From the NCBI RefSeq assembly GCF_026745355.1, contig NC_079209.1:23428372-23492371 (forward strand): a stretch of DNA of 64,000 nt, in the 5' to 3' direction. The number at the start of each line of letters is the position of its first letter. The first letter of the stretch is position 1. Shown one piece after another: positions 21,712 to 33,893 of the stretch. The notes beneath the pieces were generated by a model. The model did no database searches. It saw only the letters and a program-made list of their open reading frames with translations, and was not told the origin of the DNA. The translations under genes were made by a program, and so were the position numbers. This DNA is from Beta vulgaris subsp. vulgaris. Lineage: Eukaryota > Streptophyta > Magnoliopsida > Caryophyllales > Amaranthaceae.

Positions 21712-24700
21712 TGAGAGACCACAAAAAAGGACTCGTAGAAGCGAAGGGTCCACGAAGATTCTCCACGAGGCGCTAGGCAGAATTTTGCATTGCGGAGATG
21801 CTCAAAGTATTCTTTTCTTCCTAGTTTGTCAGGGCCACTCAACTTCAACTCTGGAGATTCCAACTGTACATATGATCAATATACATATTTTGGGAGCTAT
21901 ACAAATCAGAATCATCACGGCTCAGACTACAGGGTAAAACAATAAGACAACAAAATCCCATCATGCAATGATGCAATTATATAAAGCAATTCATTCGGCA
22001 AGCAAACACAGATACAGGTACCGATGAATAAAAAATACAAGATTAGGAACATGATGTCATTCCTATGACCAGTAAACTAGAAGTGATTAATTCTTATGCT
22101 GCAATTAACAGGTTTTCAAAGTTAATAATACTGGAATGGTCTGTCTGGAGTATGGAAAACTTGCGAACCTCTTGGAGGTTTAGAAAAACTATTGAAGAAA
22201 AGAATCACTACCTTAGGATTGATTCATACATTTGGCATATAAATCCATTACTTTTTATGCAAATACAACATTTAAAAGTTCTAGGCTCTAGAATACATAA
22301 AATGACGTTATAAACAGGACCTAAACATTGGTTAGGACCTCAGGGGTCATAGAAGTTGAATTCCCTCAAGGTTTGGACTCCTTGCTTTAAACCAAAACAA
22401 CACTGCAGAGGAAGGGAGTAAAACGTCATTCTTGACACGATAGAGTACCATATCGACTGTCAGATAGGGAACACTAAATTGAGGCTTCTCCCTCTGTCCT
22501 CCTTTGCCATTTTTAAAGAATATAAGCTATAACTCAAGATATTTGATATTTCATGCTTCTCTTCCAAACAATATCAGAGGTTAGATTCTAAATCATCTTG
22601 TGCTTTTATTAGTATATTCAACTATCTATGTTACTTCGAGCTTTGAAGTATTTCATTCTTATGGTGCATACTCTGTTTAACATTTTCTGTAAAGTATTGA
22701 TGCCCTAACGTTTAACTCCTAAGATCCATCACCCTTGAGGTCCCAAGATTTGCCACTTAGAAGTCTGGATCCTTAAAGTTTTAAAAAGTGAGAGTTTAGA
22801 TCCTGAACGTGTAGTTACTCTCTAAAACACCAGGGCTGAAAGGTTTATGTCGTAATCTACATTCATGCACTACTCCTCTGAAGAGCAAGGCAAGATGCAA
22901 CTTGAGAATAGGTTCAAAACAGCTCCTTTCAGCACTTGAAACTTGAAACAATGCAAGTAATTTTAATACCAAGAGAGAGAACAAGTGCCAATATTGCAAT
23001 GTCCATCTTACAATAGCTAAGAGACTGCATATAAATTAGATTTAAGTTTTTGCATAAATCAGTATAATCAAGTAGCAACAGCATATCAACAAGTTCATAG
23101 GCAGCCAAGCAAACAGCTTCTTCACAATTCACAGAATGTTTTATTATTAGGTTTCACCAAGTCATCCAGAACTAGAGTAATATACAAAAACAAGTAAACA
23201 TTAAAAGGGATTATCATAAAACTAGAGAAACAGACATACCTTATCAGGGTGTTTCTTCGCAAGCTCAATTAACTGAAGACGGCCAATCTTCCCTTGTGCC
23301 CTACCTAAAAAGTTTGCCAAGTACTTCCTCCTTGACAGCGGCAAAGGCTGGACTAGAGTAGCTCCTCCTCTTGTCATCCCATCATCAACATTCCCAGGGA
23401 TGATTATATCTTTCCACGTGTTAAAGGCACTCGTATCTCGCTTATCAGTACGATCACCCTGCAGAACTATTATGCAATGAGAAGATGGTTCACAGAACAT
23501 GACGCGAAATAGGAGGAGAAAATAATGTTCAAGCTTGTTGCAGAAACTGCTCCAGATTGATCTCAGCTGGATCCTGGCTCGTTTATGGCCTTCGAGCAGT
23601 TCTATGTTAACTCAATTGTTTGCAGCAGCCATCTAGCACTATATTGCTTGATTTGGCATTTTTGCTGGCACCGTATGCTTTGAATGTAAAAGGAAGCAAG
23701 GTTGCTATATAAACCTAGTTGAGTATGTTCCTTGCACTGGATGCATGCTTTGCATGTTTGATCTTCTCCAGCAAGCTTCATGCGTTTTTGCTCCACCATC
23801 ATACATATTTTTTATTTTCTATTTGCTTAGGATTTTGGGTAAGTGAATTGCAAGGGTTGTCCTACAGTGAGTAGATAGAAAGAGACCTTTTAGAGCCAGT
23901 TATTTTTTCTTATCTTCACACTTTTTGATGATCTGCATTTCAGCTTGTGTTTATTGGCTTTAAGATTGTTCTAGTCTAGAAATTTCCAGACTCCATTATT
24001 TCATATGTGTGCATAACCTTAACGGGATTCAGAACTACTGTCTATTTACGTTTGCTTAGTTGAAGAGTCGCTCTATATCAGATTATTTTAGACCCATTTG
24101 GAATGCATAAAGGCTTACATTAGGCATGTCATGGTACACGATTATGTACATATAATGAATTTTGAGTTTGATAGAAAGAAGTATAGACTCCCTGCAAGTT
24201 TGTGTTGTGTATGTCCTGAAGCAAATAAGTAAAGTTCTTGTATAATTGAGTGAAAAATAAACAAGATTATCACTTGTTTAGGTTATTAGGCTAGTGAAGC
24301 TGCATACTAACTCAAAGTCCGATAAAAAAATGTGAGTGAGGCTAGTTTGTCCTCTTAACAGGTTTGATCCACATCAGATCAATTGATAAACCCAGATCAT
24401 GGCGATGAACCCACTGTTCCAACGTCTTCACTCCTCAGACTCCAGTGTTACACAACCACACACTTGTACTCACTTGTTAAATGTTGCTACTCATAATATC
24501 TGGAATTTATACTCCCCACCCTCTAACTCTGGAAAATGTAATTTGCTCATAACTAGTGTTCACAAATGCCCAACAAGAAGCTCCCTAATATGAAGAATTA
24601 TAATAGGTGCAAAGGTTTCTGGAAAATTGTAGGATTTTCTAAATTATTGAACTCCTTATCTTCTTCTTTTTCTGAAAGAGAAATTCAGCCTGTGGTATCA

Positions 24701-27700
24701 GTTTGCAAATTGTTACTGTTAATGTGATTAGGGATGGAAAGAAAATACTGCAACAGCATCTCCTAAGAATCTCTTACAGCAAAAATTGAAGGTTCATGGA
24801 AAAGGCTACAAGCCTACAAGGACAAATGCTATGAAAATATAATTAAGAAAGACAGTGGAGGGATGTTAAATAGGCTTCTTCTTTCACTACCTTTCTTTTC
24901 CCATGAACCAGTGTGATGGTTCACTGCGCTACAATTTCGGAAAAAGGTAGACCATATGCAAGCTTCCTCTCCCCCACCTCCCCTTTTCGACGAAGGAGGT
25001 ACTAGGAGATATGGATGCATATTAGATGAAAGTAATACTTACAGAATGAATAACTGATGGACTATCAATAGCCATTACATGTTCATAGCATATGTATGTT
25101 TATCTTGCAAATCAGAACATCTCTCTTCGGTATATATGATGAGAAGGAGATTTTTGGATTGTTCTGGGCGCAAATAAGATAAGCCCTGAGTGAATGAGAA
25201 ACTGATGGATTAGAAATAGCCACTATGTGTGCTTAGCATATGTTTTTTTATTTTCTGGACGGCAGATAAAAGGATGAAGTTACAATATCTCTCCTCCACA
25301 GATCCATAAAATATTTCATCCCACGTTTCTTGATTCAATGGGAGGACACATGTCACAGTTATAAGCACAAATTTTAGAACAAGGAGTCAAGGATGTATCG
25401 TTTGTATCAATCATCAAATGGTAAATGAATCACTTGAATCAGTATGCAAAATAAGAGATACATACATTACATCTATCTAGGTCCAGCTTTCCTTCTCAAC
25501 AACTGTGTGTGTATTTCCTATGCTGTGCTGGTCTTATTGCTGCACTACTAAGGGATTTTTTGATCAAGAATACTGGAGTTATATGGATTTTGGTTGCCCT
25601 GCACTATTGTCTGGTTGCAAGTGCGGCTTGGTTATCTTGCGTCCTTTTGGGTTTGGAATACATCTGACTACAGAGTACTGAACCGCAAACAATATTCTTA
25701 AGGAAAGGAGCTACTAAGTACTGAGTCGATTAGTTCAACAACCAGACTTCTATTCTACAACACAAGTTCTGGGACCAAATTCATGGGACATTAAACACAG
25801 AAACATAGGAAATTACCTCAGGAGTAAGTATAATTGACCGATTCATGTATGTAGCCCAAGACTTGAACAAATGAGCACCGGCACCACTACACCAAGGAAA
25901 ATATATAATCAAATCAAAGTATTTAAAAGACTGACTAAAACTTATAGACATGTTCAAATAGCACAATATACATACATGATATCAAGTCATCAAATAAAAT
26001 CCATCATACTTGGACATGAGTACATGTCCAAGTGTCACACTTTGCTATTCAATAAAAGAGTTCAAATGTTTTTTGGTCCTAAATGAAGTGTTAAACTGTT
26101 CCTACCCATGTTGGAGTGTCAAGGATCCAACACAAGTACTTGTACTAAAATGAAGATGCGAGTAACATAGATTCAAACAATACTCTTATGCACCAAGGTA
26201 AAGCAAGCACAGATGAAGCACCCCGAACAAAGCATTATACGAACAATTTGTTAATACTGCATATGACCTGATACCACAATAATATAATTGATCTCACACC
26301 CTTAATTAGACCACTGACACCTTTGCTGAGATGCCACTGCAGGTGAAGCTATGGCAAAAACATCTTTATAATGGCAACTTTAATATTTGAACCACAAAAT
26401 GCAATGTACTTATGTACATATGCTACCCTGTATAGACATTGTTACACTTGATACTCATAGATACAACAACTAACAAGTCTGCAAACAGAAATCAAGCCAA
26501 AGAGAAGATGACGCTTCAAAAAACCATGAATTTAGCATAAGAAATAACAAAGCTCAACATCCTCCTGTATATTACCCAATACACTCATTATTTTAATTTT
26601 TGACTGGTGTACCTACCAGGCTACCTTCTAGCATGTTTCTCGAAGATGATAATATTTTTAACAGGACTCGACAAGGAACACCAACAGAAGCCTGTAGAAA
26701 GTGTTTAAGGAAATAAGAGAGCTAAGCCTAGGAATTGAAATAGTGCGAGAGGCTGAATATTGATATTCATAACATTAAAGCATCAGCATAATGCAAACCA
26801 AGTCAGAAGCAAAAGATCAAATCCATGACAAATTTTGAGTTCTACTTCAATTTAAGTACGAGGGTAAATGCATTTATAACTAAAAGCCACAAAAATAATT
26901 TCATTTATCACTACAAACACCATCCACTAGACAAGTCACACCAGCATACCTTGGAAAGACAAATATATGGTTACGACCACCAGAGAGTCTGAAGTATGGC
27001 ATCTGACTTAGCACCTAAAAGCAAATTGCAAACTTCATGAAAAGACAACCAGATAACATAACTACACATATTTGTACCTGCAGAAAGAAATTTTTCTCTA
27101 CAAGGATAAGAACATAGTTCTTGCATACAAATTAGGAGTAGAAATCAAGCAAGAAGCTCCTTACCTTAACATAAGTCTGGTTAATTTCCTTGTCATTTAG
27201 ACCTCCCATCATCCGAACACATTTCGCATAAGCTGGAACGAAGAAAAGGTCGGCCTCCTCTTTATTCATGGTCCGAAATTTAGACTTCAAAAGCAATTTA
27301 TGTATTTTGACCTACATTGCAATAGCAGACGTAATCACAAGCAGGATCACAAAATGAGATCATTATAATCCGCATCACATGCTTCTATAATAGGGAAAGG
27401 GCAGCAAAGCTCTGTGGCTAGGACACATTTAGACATCAAACAAAAGTTCAGTGTAAGAAGCATAAAATGGCAGCAAGAACAAAATGGTTGTTGTGTAGAC
27501 AGAGATGATAGGATGTGACCTTAGCATTATAAGTTTAACTTTAAAAATATAGCCCTTGCAGAGAATTAAACAACTATGTTACTCTTGACTCTTCACCCAA
27601 ACATATGCTACAAATTTCTGACCACTAATACCCAAATAGAATGCAACACTCAAACACTTGAAATTTCCATCCGAAATCACACGAACACTCTTCTTAAAAA

Positions 27701-28696
27701 CCACCTAGATCGAACCCTCAAAACTACCCACCTAGATCGAACCCTCAAAACTACACTTATATCTAATACATGTCCACATAGTCAGGGTAACAGCATAGCT
27801 AGTGCCAACTGCCAATCTTGCATCATACCGGCAATATGAGATGCCTGCCATCACTCATATGTTCCATGTCAATAGTGTACTATATCCGAGTAACATAGAA
27901 TAGAACAATAGTACTACATAAATCCCAACCTGCATCTACCACGTTAATGGTAGTCAATTACGCATAACTCTAAAAGAATAAGTTGATTTCAAGATATTCT
28001 TCACGCATTTGATTAAACTCCTAACAGAAAAAACCGCATTTCATTCATCACCACACAATTACTGAAAATAGTCATTTCCACCAATTCATTATGAAACCGG
28101 CAAATTCAATTCGCTCTTTTCCATGAATGATTCATACAATACACTGGAAACAACTCTATACAAGCAATCAGAGTATTTATTAATCACCAAAAATACAAGA
28201 ATAATAGCATAAAAAAACAAACTTCACACCCCTACAAAATGCCCACAAAAAAGTTGTTCAAAATGATTTGGGGTGAGCTAAGATGAACCATCATAAGAAA
28301 TGGTTTCGGCGACAATAGACAATAGACAATAGACAGATGAAAAGAGTGAGATAAAACCTGAGTGCCCCACTGGCCTTTAATACAAGCATCAGGAGAGATA
28401 TTACCATCACGACCATACATCAAATCCTTCAACCCATCAACCTCATTCTCATCATAGACGTATATCTTAAGATTAAGGTGGGACCCATATCCCAAATCAG
28501 GCCAGGAGAATGGATGAAAGCTTATGGAAGAGAGTGAAGTGGGGTGCGAAGCAGAGGAGTAAAGCTCAGAACAAGGAGGAGAGAGAGTTTGGTCAAAGAG
28601 ACGAGTGAGGAAGAAGGTGGTTGTTACAAGGACTAAAGCGCCAATCTGGTGGGTGCGGGTGCAAGGAGTTGCTTTGTTGGGTGTTGAGCTTCGCAT
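21157..28696 (-). CDS. GT47 exostosin-family glycosyltransferase, 8 exons, intact
   Basis: A likely Golgi type II membrane glycosyltransferase of plant cell-wall polysaccharide synthesis, resembling the Arabidopsis At1g21480-type proteins annotated as probable glucuronosyltransferases. The donor sugar and acceptor cannot be read from sequence. Exons on the minus strand are 28358-28696, 27165-27311, 26950-27014, 25817-25886, 23240-23458, 21720-21863, 21474-21609 and 21157-21386. They total 1350 nt, or 449 residues plus stop. Every junction is GT-AG and keeps phase. The start ATG opens MRSSTPNKAT, with a signal anchor at residues ~18-34 (IGALVLVTTTFFLTRLF). The exostosin domain runs from about 76 (LKIYVYDENEVDGL) and includes LANFLGRAQGKIGR, FCLAPRGESSW (~308) and ECVPVVLSD (~329). 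No stop or frameshift. A PIF/Harbinger element ends ~300 bp upstream. Introns reach 2.4 kb and show no other gene. Confidence 0.92.
21661..21717. repeat. (GA)n/(CT)n microsatellite next to a splice donor
   Basis: Nearly pure GA dinucleotides with two interruptions. It lies inside intron 6 of the GT47 gene and begins two bases after the exon 6 donor (minus strand GTG|GTCTCTCAC). Confidence 0.95.
27698..27753. repeat. Two-copy ~27-bp tandem duplication in intron 1 of the GT47 gene
   Basis: CACCTAGATCGAACCCTCAA followed by AACTAC is present twice in succession, at about 27702 and 27729. No function evident. Confidence 0.75.
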
Positions 28697-28999
28697 CGTA
28701 GAGTTTTGTTGGGAGTGAGTGAGTATGGTGAGGTTGAGTTTTATGAGGAGATCTTTGTTAGGAATCGTAACATTGGATCCAAGAGAGGTGGCGGTTGTGG
28801 GGGTGGTGGTGCTGGTGGTAGAGGAGGAGAGGAAGGTTCTGGTTTGTTAATTCATGGTGAATTGAAAACTTGCACTCAGCACCAAGAAATGATTTTTTGT
28901 TTTTGTTTTGAGGGAACCAACAAATGTTATTGGACTGCAACAACTTTGTCAATCCCTATATTGTGATTTGTGCACAAGTACAATGGTGTCAATTCACAA
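28697..28999 (-). promoter_or_regulatory. Probable 5' UTR and proximal promoter of the GT47 gene
   Basis: 303 bp separate the start codon from the PIF/Harbinger end. On the minus strand this is C/A-rich with CCACCACC-type tracts, as expected for a plant leader. A possible CAATATAGGG TATA-like site lies near 28958-28968. The plus-strand Gly-rich ORF here is antisense noise. Promoter assignment is by position only. Confidence 0.4.
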
Positions 29000-29370
29000 G
29001 GTAGCGTTTGGGAACCCGAATTTTATTTTAATTATTGTATTCTAATTCTAAAATTTGAAATCATGTAATTGAATTTCAATTCCAATTTTTTGGGGAACAT
29101 GGGAATTGAATTTCAATATTTCAAATCTATGTATGTGTTTGGAAAACATTGGAATTGAATTCCGGAATTCTAATTCCATGCTATTGTTTGGATAATCTTG
29201 TAATTGCATTCAACAAAAATTATTAAATCCTTAGCAAATAAAAGGCATTTGACATTCCAACAATCCAAAATTGTTATAACAAAAGTTATCTCAACATCGA
29301 GAACGACATTTAAGAGTAGTATTTGATAAAGTAACGGAAAAAACCTACAATGACATGAAAGTGAGTCAAA

Positions 29371-31356
29371 CTACTCAGCAAGGCACAAGAGTACCCAATC
29401 AAGTTTCTCATCCTCTGGTAGCTCTTTCAACATTAGAAACTCGTCGGTATTACCATTCATAAACCTTTTTACTGCCTCATAATCTGATTCCTAGAAATGC
29501 CATATACTTCAGACACAACGGTATATATCTCTTGACAAGTGGGTTTCAGGGTGTCGTTCATTTTGCTTTGCACATATTCTCTAAAGGACTCGGCAAAAAT
29601 GTTGACCACATCCGCTACACTATCTTTTTTGCGCTTGCGAGAGCCCGAAACTGTTGGATCCTTGGATGAGCTCTTTCCTTCACTTATCATTTCTTCCTCC
29701 ATGGCGTCCGCTGCCTCATCATGTTGTTCTGAACCATCCTCAACAGCTCTATCTGCACCAAATAAAGTGCATATATCGTCCCAATTCTCTATGCACTTGT
29801 TGCGATAAGAGGCTGCATTTTTGTTGTCCTGAAAATGATAGTAGAACATAATTGCACAAGAAAACATAGACGCTGGCAGCACTAATCAAAACGGTTCAAT
29901 TACAAAGATACAATCTGATCTTCAGTATATGAAGTCATGACAGTCTGATCTTCAGTATATGAAGTCATGACAGTTGCCTATTCTTCCTTCCATAGTGTCA
30001 AACCAATCAAAAATATTGACGAAGAATCATCAACGACAGCAGTAACAGATTCTCAGATATTTAGCAGCCCAAACGCGTAAAATTAAATCCAAAGAAAACC
30101 TTAATATCATCGTGGACATAGTTACAGCAGAAAAGCTTAAGTGTAAAGCCATATATCAAATAATGTTCTGTTTAAGCATGGAAGACAAGGGAAAAAGAAC
30201 AAGGATTTGCCTTTAAAGGATGGTAAATCTATAAAAGAGTTCATAAGATTGGTATCTCTTATTGGTATGAACAAGATGTTTCCCAAATAGCCAATGGAGT
30301 TTTGCAAAGCTCATGATCAATGGCTAGAGTTCTTGCTACCATATTTACAAATGTAATGTTGTTTGTTTGTTAATTGTTGCTTCAGTTCAACATATAGTAA
30401 GTGGGTCAGAAAATGAAGAAAAAAAAAGAGTGACATTTTTCAGATACCTATGTGCTAATTCTGATGTTGTATATCTTGAACTAAGTATTAATAAAATTTG
30501 GAAAATAGAAAAAGGGAAAAAAAAAGGTATTGATTGAGAAAACGAGCTTGTTTTGAAATCCAAGGCAGTTTGTAACACAAAATCTGGTGATACTATGTGC
30601 AAGCATATCTGGGAACAGTGTGACAGCTCTGCCTAATACTAGGTTATAATCTGGTAATGATTATTACTAATTACTTCCTTTTGGACCAGTATAATCAGAT
30701 AATCAATATTAGTAATCACTCTAATTTCAGCATTTGTTCTTACAAGCGACTAAGAGCACAAGATATCTGTCACTAAGAGTCATTTTTATTCCTTCAAAGT
30801 AACATTATTGCAGAATTTCTAAAACTTAAAAGGATAAGCATTCTAACACCACCTTAATATTCATCAACAAGAAAAAATCTCCATCATTAACATAATTGCA
30901 GATGGCACAAACCAACACAGTAAACTATTCAGTGCAAGCAACAAGTCACTCGAAAAAATCAGATTAGAACATTCAAGATAATGCAAAGTTTGTTGAAATA
31001 GATACCTTAATATATTCCTCCCATTGCTTTACATCTTCAATTGTGATGACGATCATTTTTCTTTCATCATCCCACTTAAACTTTGTATAAGTCTTAATGT
31101 CGGTGATGCAACCATAGTGCTTCTTCCAAAGTCTAGTTCGATTTCTCACATGCTCCACGTTGATTGGGATGCCCAACTCTTTCTTTAGTTCATCGACAAC
31201 AGCTTGGTAGGCTTGGGGTTTAAAATCTCCATCTCCTTTTTCCTTGTTGTGGAGTTGTTCCAACAAAACTCGGGTGAGAATATAATCCATCTGTTTATTC
31301 CAAGCCACATAGCCTCTTCTAAGAGCTTGCATAGGTTCCTTCCGTTTGTTGCTCAT
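29371..31356 (-). CDS. PIF/Harbinger ORF1, Myb/SANT-like DNA-binding protein
   Basis: Two exons, 31006-31356 and 29469-29828, joined in phase across a GT-AG intron (K|D), give 236 residues. The N-terminal Myb_DNA-bind_3-type domain (residues ~15-115) shows WNKQMDYILTRVLLEQ, HVRNRTRLWKKHYG and TKFKWDDERKMIV. The C-terminal part has a basic SGSRKRKKD nuclear-localisation-like stretch. In PIF/Harbinger systems ORF1 binds element ends or helps import the transposase. The frame ends at TAA (29469). The expected C-terminal continuation (KRFMNGNTDEFLMLKELPED, ending at a TAG at 29371-29373) lies one frame over, so a single-base shift near 29475-29485 truncates it by about 35 residues. Otherwise the ORF is intact. 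Confidence 0.85.
29914..29973. repeat. Perfect two-copy 30-bp tandem duplication
   Basis: TCTGATCTTCAGTATATGAA plus GTCATGACAG is repeated head to tail, inside the ORF1 intron of the PIF element. Confidence 0.9.
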
Positions 31357-31860
31357 TACTGATGGTTTGTGAACAAGAAATTAATTACGTATTCGTCAAG
31401 CATAAGAATTACAATACCCACATAATAGATGTAATAAAGACTTCAACATTTGAATTTCTTTTTGGTAGTGATCTTTTTTATCATAAAGGGATTTTACAAG
31501 TAATCTGATACATCCAAACAAAACAATGCAAAGCCTTAATTGCAACAAGAATAAGTCCACAGATTATTTGTACCAATTCTCTTCTGTCAGTGCAATAACA
31601 CTAAAAAACTAATTTATTACATGAGAAAATTTCAACCTATTGATGGCAAAAAGAAATTAAAAAAAAAAAAAAGAACTCACTGCATCCTGTGACCAGAAAA
31701 TAAAAAAGATCACTACCAAATAATCACTATTAGTAGCAAGTGTTAAAGCTAATTCATGGAAAGAGTTCTAAAAAGTGTTGCTCTTTAACAAAGAAAGCTA
31801 ACCCTTTAGTCTATAGGTCCAATAATATTTTTTTACAATATTAAAACTTTACTAGAATAA

Positions 31861-32985
31861 CTAAGGTAGAGGATGTGAGGTAGCTCCCCATCGAGCTTGA
31901 TACTCTCGAAACATTTTTTTTGCCAATTGATCTCTAAAATCGTTCCATTGAGGTGAGGCTTGGGTCATTGATACGAAATCATCCCCTTCATCCTCCAAGG
32001 TATCTACAGCTTCAACATTTGATAGATCCTCATCCACCTCGTATAACAAATTCTCCTCATCCATATTCTCTTCTCTAACAAAGTTATGGAGAACAAAACA
32101 TGCATTTATGATTCTTACTTGTGTTTGCTTCTCATAAAAGATACTTTTCCTCAATATAGCCCACCTCTTTTTCAATAACCCAAATGCTCTTTCAATAGTA
32201 TTACGTGCAGATGAATGACGCAAGTTGAACACTTCTTTATAGTTTGTAGGAGTAGTTCCTCTCCACAAGTTAAAATGGTAACGAGTGCCTTTATATGGAG
32301 CCAAGAACCCTTGTGCATTAGAGTATCCCAAATCGACAAGAAGATACTTATATGTGACATTAAAAAGATTATAAGGAACTAAATTAAATATTATTATTAT
32401 AAGGAGAGATATGAAAAATTTTGAGGTTTTCTCACTTTTGGGAACTTTGAGACCATTAGGTCTTCGGAGGGCATCCCCTAGAATATGAGGATCGGAAGCC
32501 GATCCTTCCCAACCTGGCAAAACATAATTGAACCGAAGACTAGGATCACATGTAGCTAGTATATTAGTAGTAATATCTCCTTTCCTATCTCTATATCTAG
32601 GCCGATCTTCAACTGCAACTGTCATCTTAATAAGTGTCCCATCAAGTGCCCCAAGTTCCCCCTCGAACCACTTCCACTTATTGTCTCCATCATATGTCAC
32701 ACTAGAATCTACTTGCTTAATATATAAGTTTCCTATCTTCATCACAGCTTTGAGCACGGTATGAAACTGACGGCTTACCGTTTCTCCCGAACGAGTGAAC
32801 ACAACACCAATCGTTCTGTTCTTAAGATCATGTGCAAGAGTATGTAGAAAGAAAGCAACAATTTCTAAGATTGTTACATTCCTAGTAGTAACTAGACCTC
32901 CTTTAGCCACTAAAACATGATATAACTTATCAAAACAACCCGATCCATACGCAACTGCTCCCTACAAATTCTATCATTCATGAGG
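31861..32985 (-). CDS. PIF/Harbinger transposase (DDE nuclease, ALP1/HARBI1 type)
   Basis: The frame 31861-32910 opens with MAKGGLVTTRNVTILEIVAF. The same frame extends upstream without a stop to CFDKLYHVLVAKGG, so the annotated methionine is internal. A frameshift near 32950-32960 separates the preceding MNDRICREQLRMDR-like N-terminus. The DDE nuclease domain has the first Asp in ELGALDGTLIKM (residues ~90), the second in LLVDLGYSNAQGFLAPYKG, and the Glu in ARNTIERAFGLLKKRWAIL. It cuts and rejoins the element's ends. About 28 residues of hydrophobic, AT-coded sequence (FFISLLIIIIFNLVPYNLF region, 32350-32440) sit just before the second Asp, where relatives have none. This may be an unspliced intron or an insertion. 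The acidic C-terminus is normal for the family. Confidence 0.87.
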
Positions 32986-33330
32986 CCGGGAATCCAACCA
33001 ATACGCTCTTTTCATTACACGTTCATGTTAATTCCAAGGCATGTCCTTATGCTTAAACCTATTATGCCATGCACCCACTACTACCATAATAAAGCCACTA
33101 ACTATTGCAATAAGTTCCATTTCATCATCATTGTCATCTCTAGTTCGCTTTCTAAAAGTAGAAACTTGTTGATCATGAGACATATTGTATCTTGTTATAT
33201 ACTGAGACATAAAAATAGCCAAATATTAATAAAAATAACAAACCCATCACTATCTCATAGCAACAAAAAACATGGAATTGAAAAACACACCACCTAGCTA
33301 AGGGACAAGCAGTTCAACATTCAACAGTTT

Positions 33331-33539
33331 CAATCTGCTAAGGAATCAGTTATAGGGGTTTGGCTTCGTTTTTATTCAATTACGGCGATTATTATTGGCT
33401 AATCATTCATCATTACTATGAATTTTATCATCAAGAATATAACAGTTCATAAAATGTAATACAGGCTGGTGAACAGATGAAGACTAAGGCAGGGGAAGCT
33501 ACTGAAGCTGTCAAGAAGGCCACTGGCATGAACAAATGA
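33331..33539 (+). pseudogene. Captured fragment of a KIN/LEA-type stress protein gene
   Basis: Two exon-like blocks are separated by a GT-AG intron (33349-33464). Block 1 (33331-33348) encodes QSAKES. Block 2 (33465-33539) encodes AGEQMKTKAG then EATEAVKKATGMNK and a TGA stop. This matches the C-terminus of small plant KIN1/KIN2/COR6.6-like proteins, which end in ...QSAKES-x-AGQQM...DAVKDATGMNK. It lies within the PIF/Harbinger element, opposite to the transposase. No start codon or upstream exon is recognisable, so it is a fragment. Family recognition is from memory of the conserved C-terminus. Confidence 0.7.
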
Positions 33540-33727
33540 ACCTAGCTACACCCATTAAAAATTATATAAAAAAGAAAAAAAGAAAACAAACTAGTGTGAG
33601 TAACTATTTCAACTGCATTGTTCCATAGCTTTTATAGTTGTTCCTTCTGTTTGTAGTATAGTTGTTTTAAGCATGCATTATTATTTGTATGTATAAACTT
33701 TATTTTATATTTTAATTTTGGGTGCAG

Positions 33728-33893
33728 GAGGGACAATTTCATAACTTACAGAGCTTTCTGTGATGCTTTAGCAGAGGAGAGTGCAAGAGCCATTAATCCA
33801 CTTCCATCAGTATCTCACCAAAGTGGTGCAGGAGGAATTGCAGGTTTAACAGCTTCTTCAGCATATCCCACCTTAATCTTCCACCCCATTTAA
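33728..33893 (+). pseudogene. Captured fragment of an INDETERMINATE-DOMAIN (IDD) zinc-finger gene
   Basis: After a TGCAG acceptor the sequence reads RDNFITYRAFCDALAEESAR, then AINPLPSVSHQSGAGG and so on, stopping at TAA 33891-33893. Plant IDD transcription factors have R-D-S-F-I-T-H-R-A-F-C-D-A-L-A-E-E-S-A-R at the end of their fourth zinc finger, and an exon normally starts exactly there. The zinc-ligand His is Tyr here, so the copy has decayed. It is preceded by intron-like sequence and follows the KIN-like fragment on the same strand, inside the PIF element. It is not a functional gene. Confidence 0.8.

Noticed and set aside
21469..21863. ORFs with Ser-Leu and Arg-Glu repeats across the GA repeat
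   Set aside because: They read through the microsatellite and the intron of the GT47 gene; the spliced model explains the coding parts.
28706..28966. Gly-rich ORF of 86 codons upstream of the GT47 gene
   Set aside because: It is the antisense of the gene's C-rich leader and has no homology I recognise.
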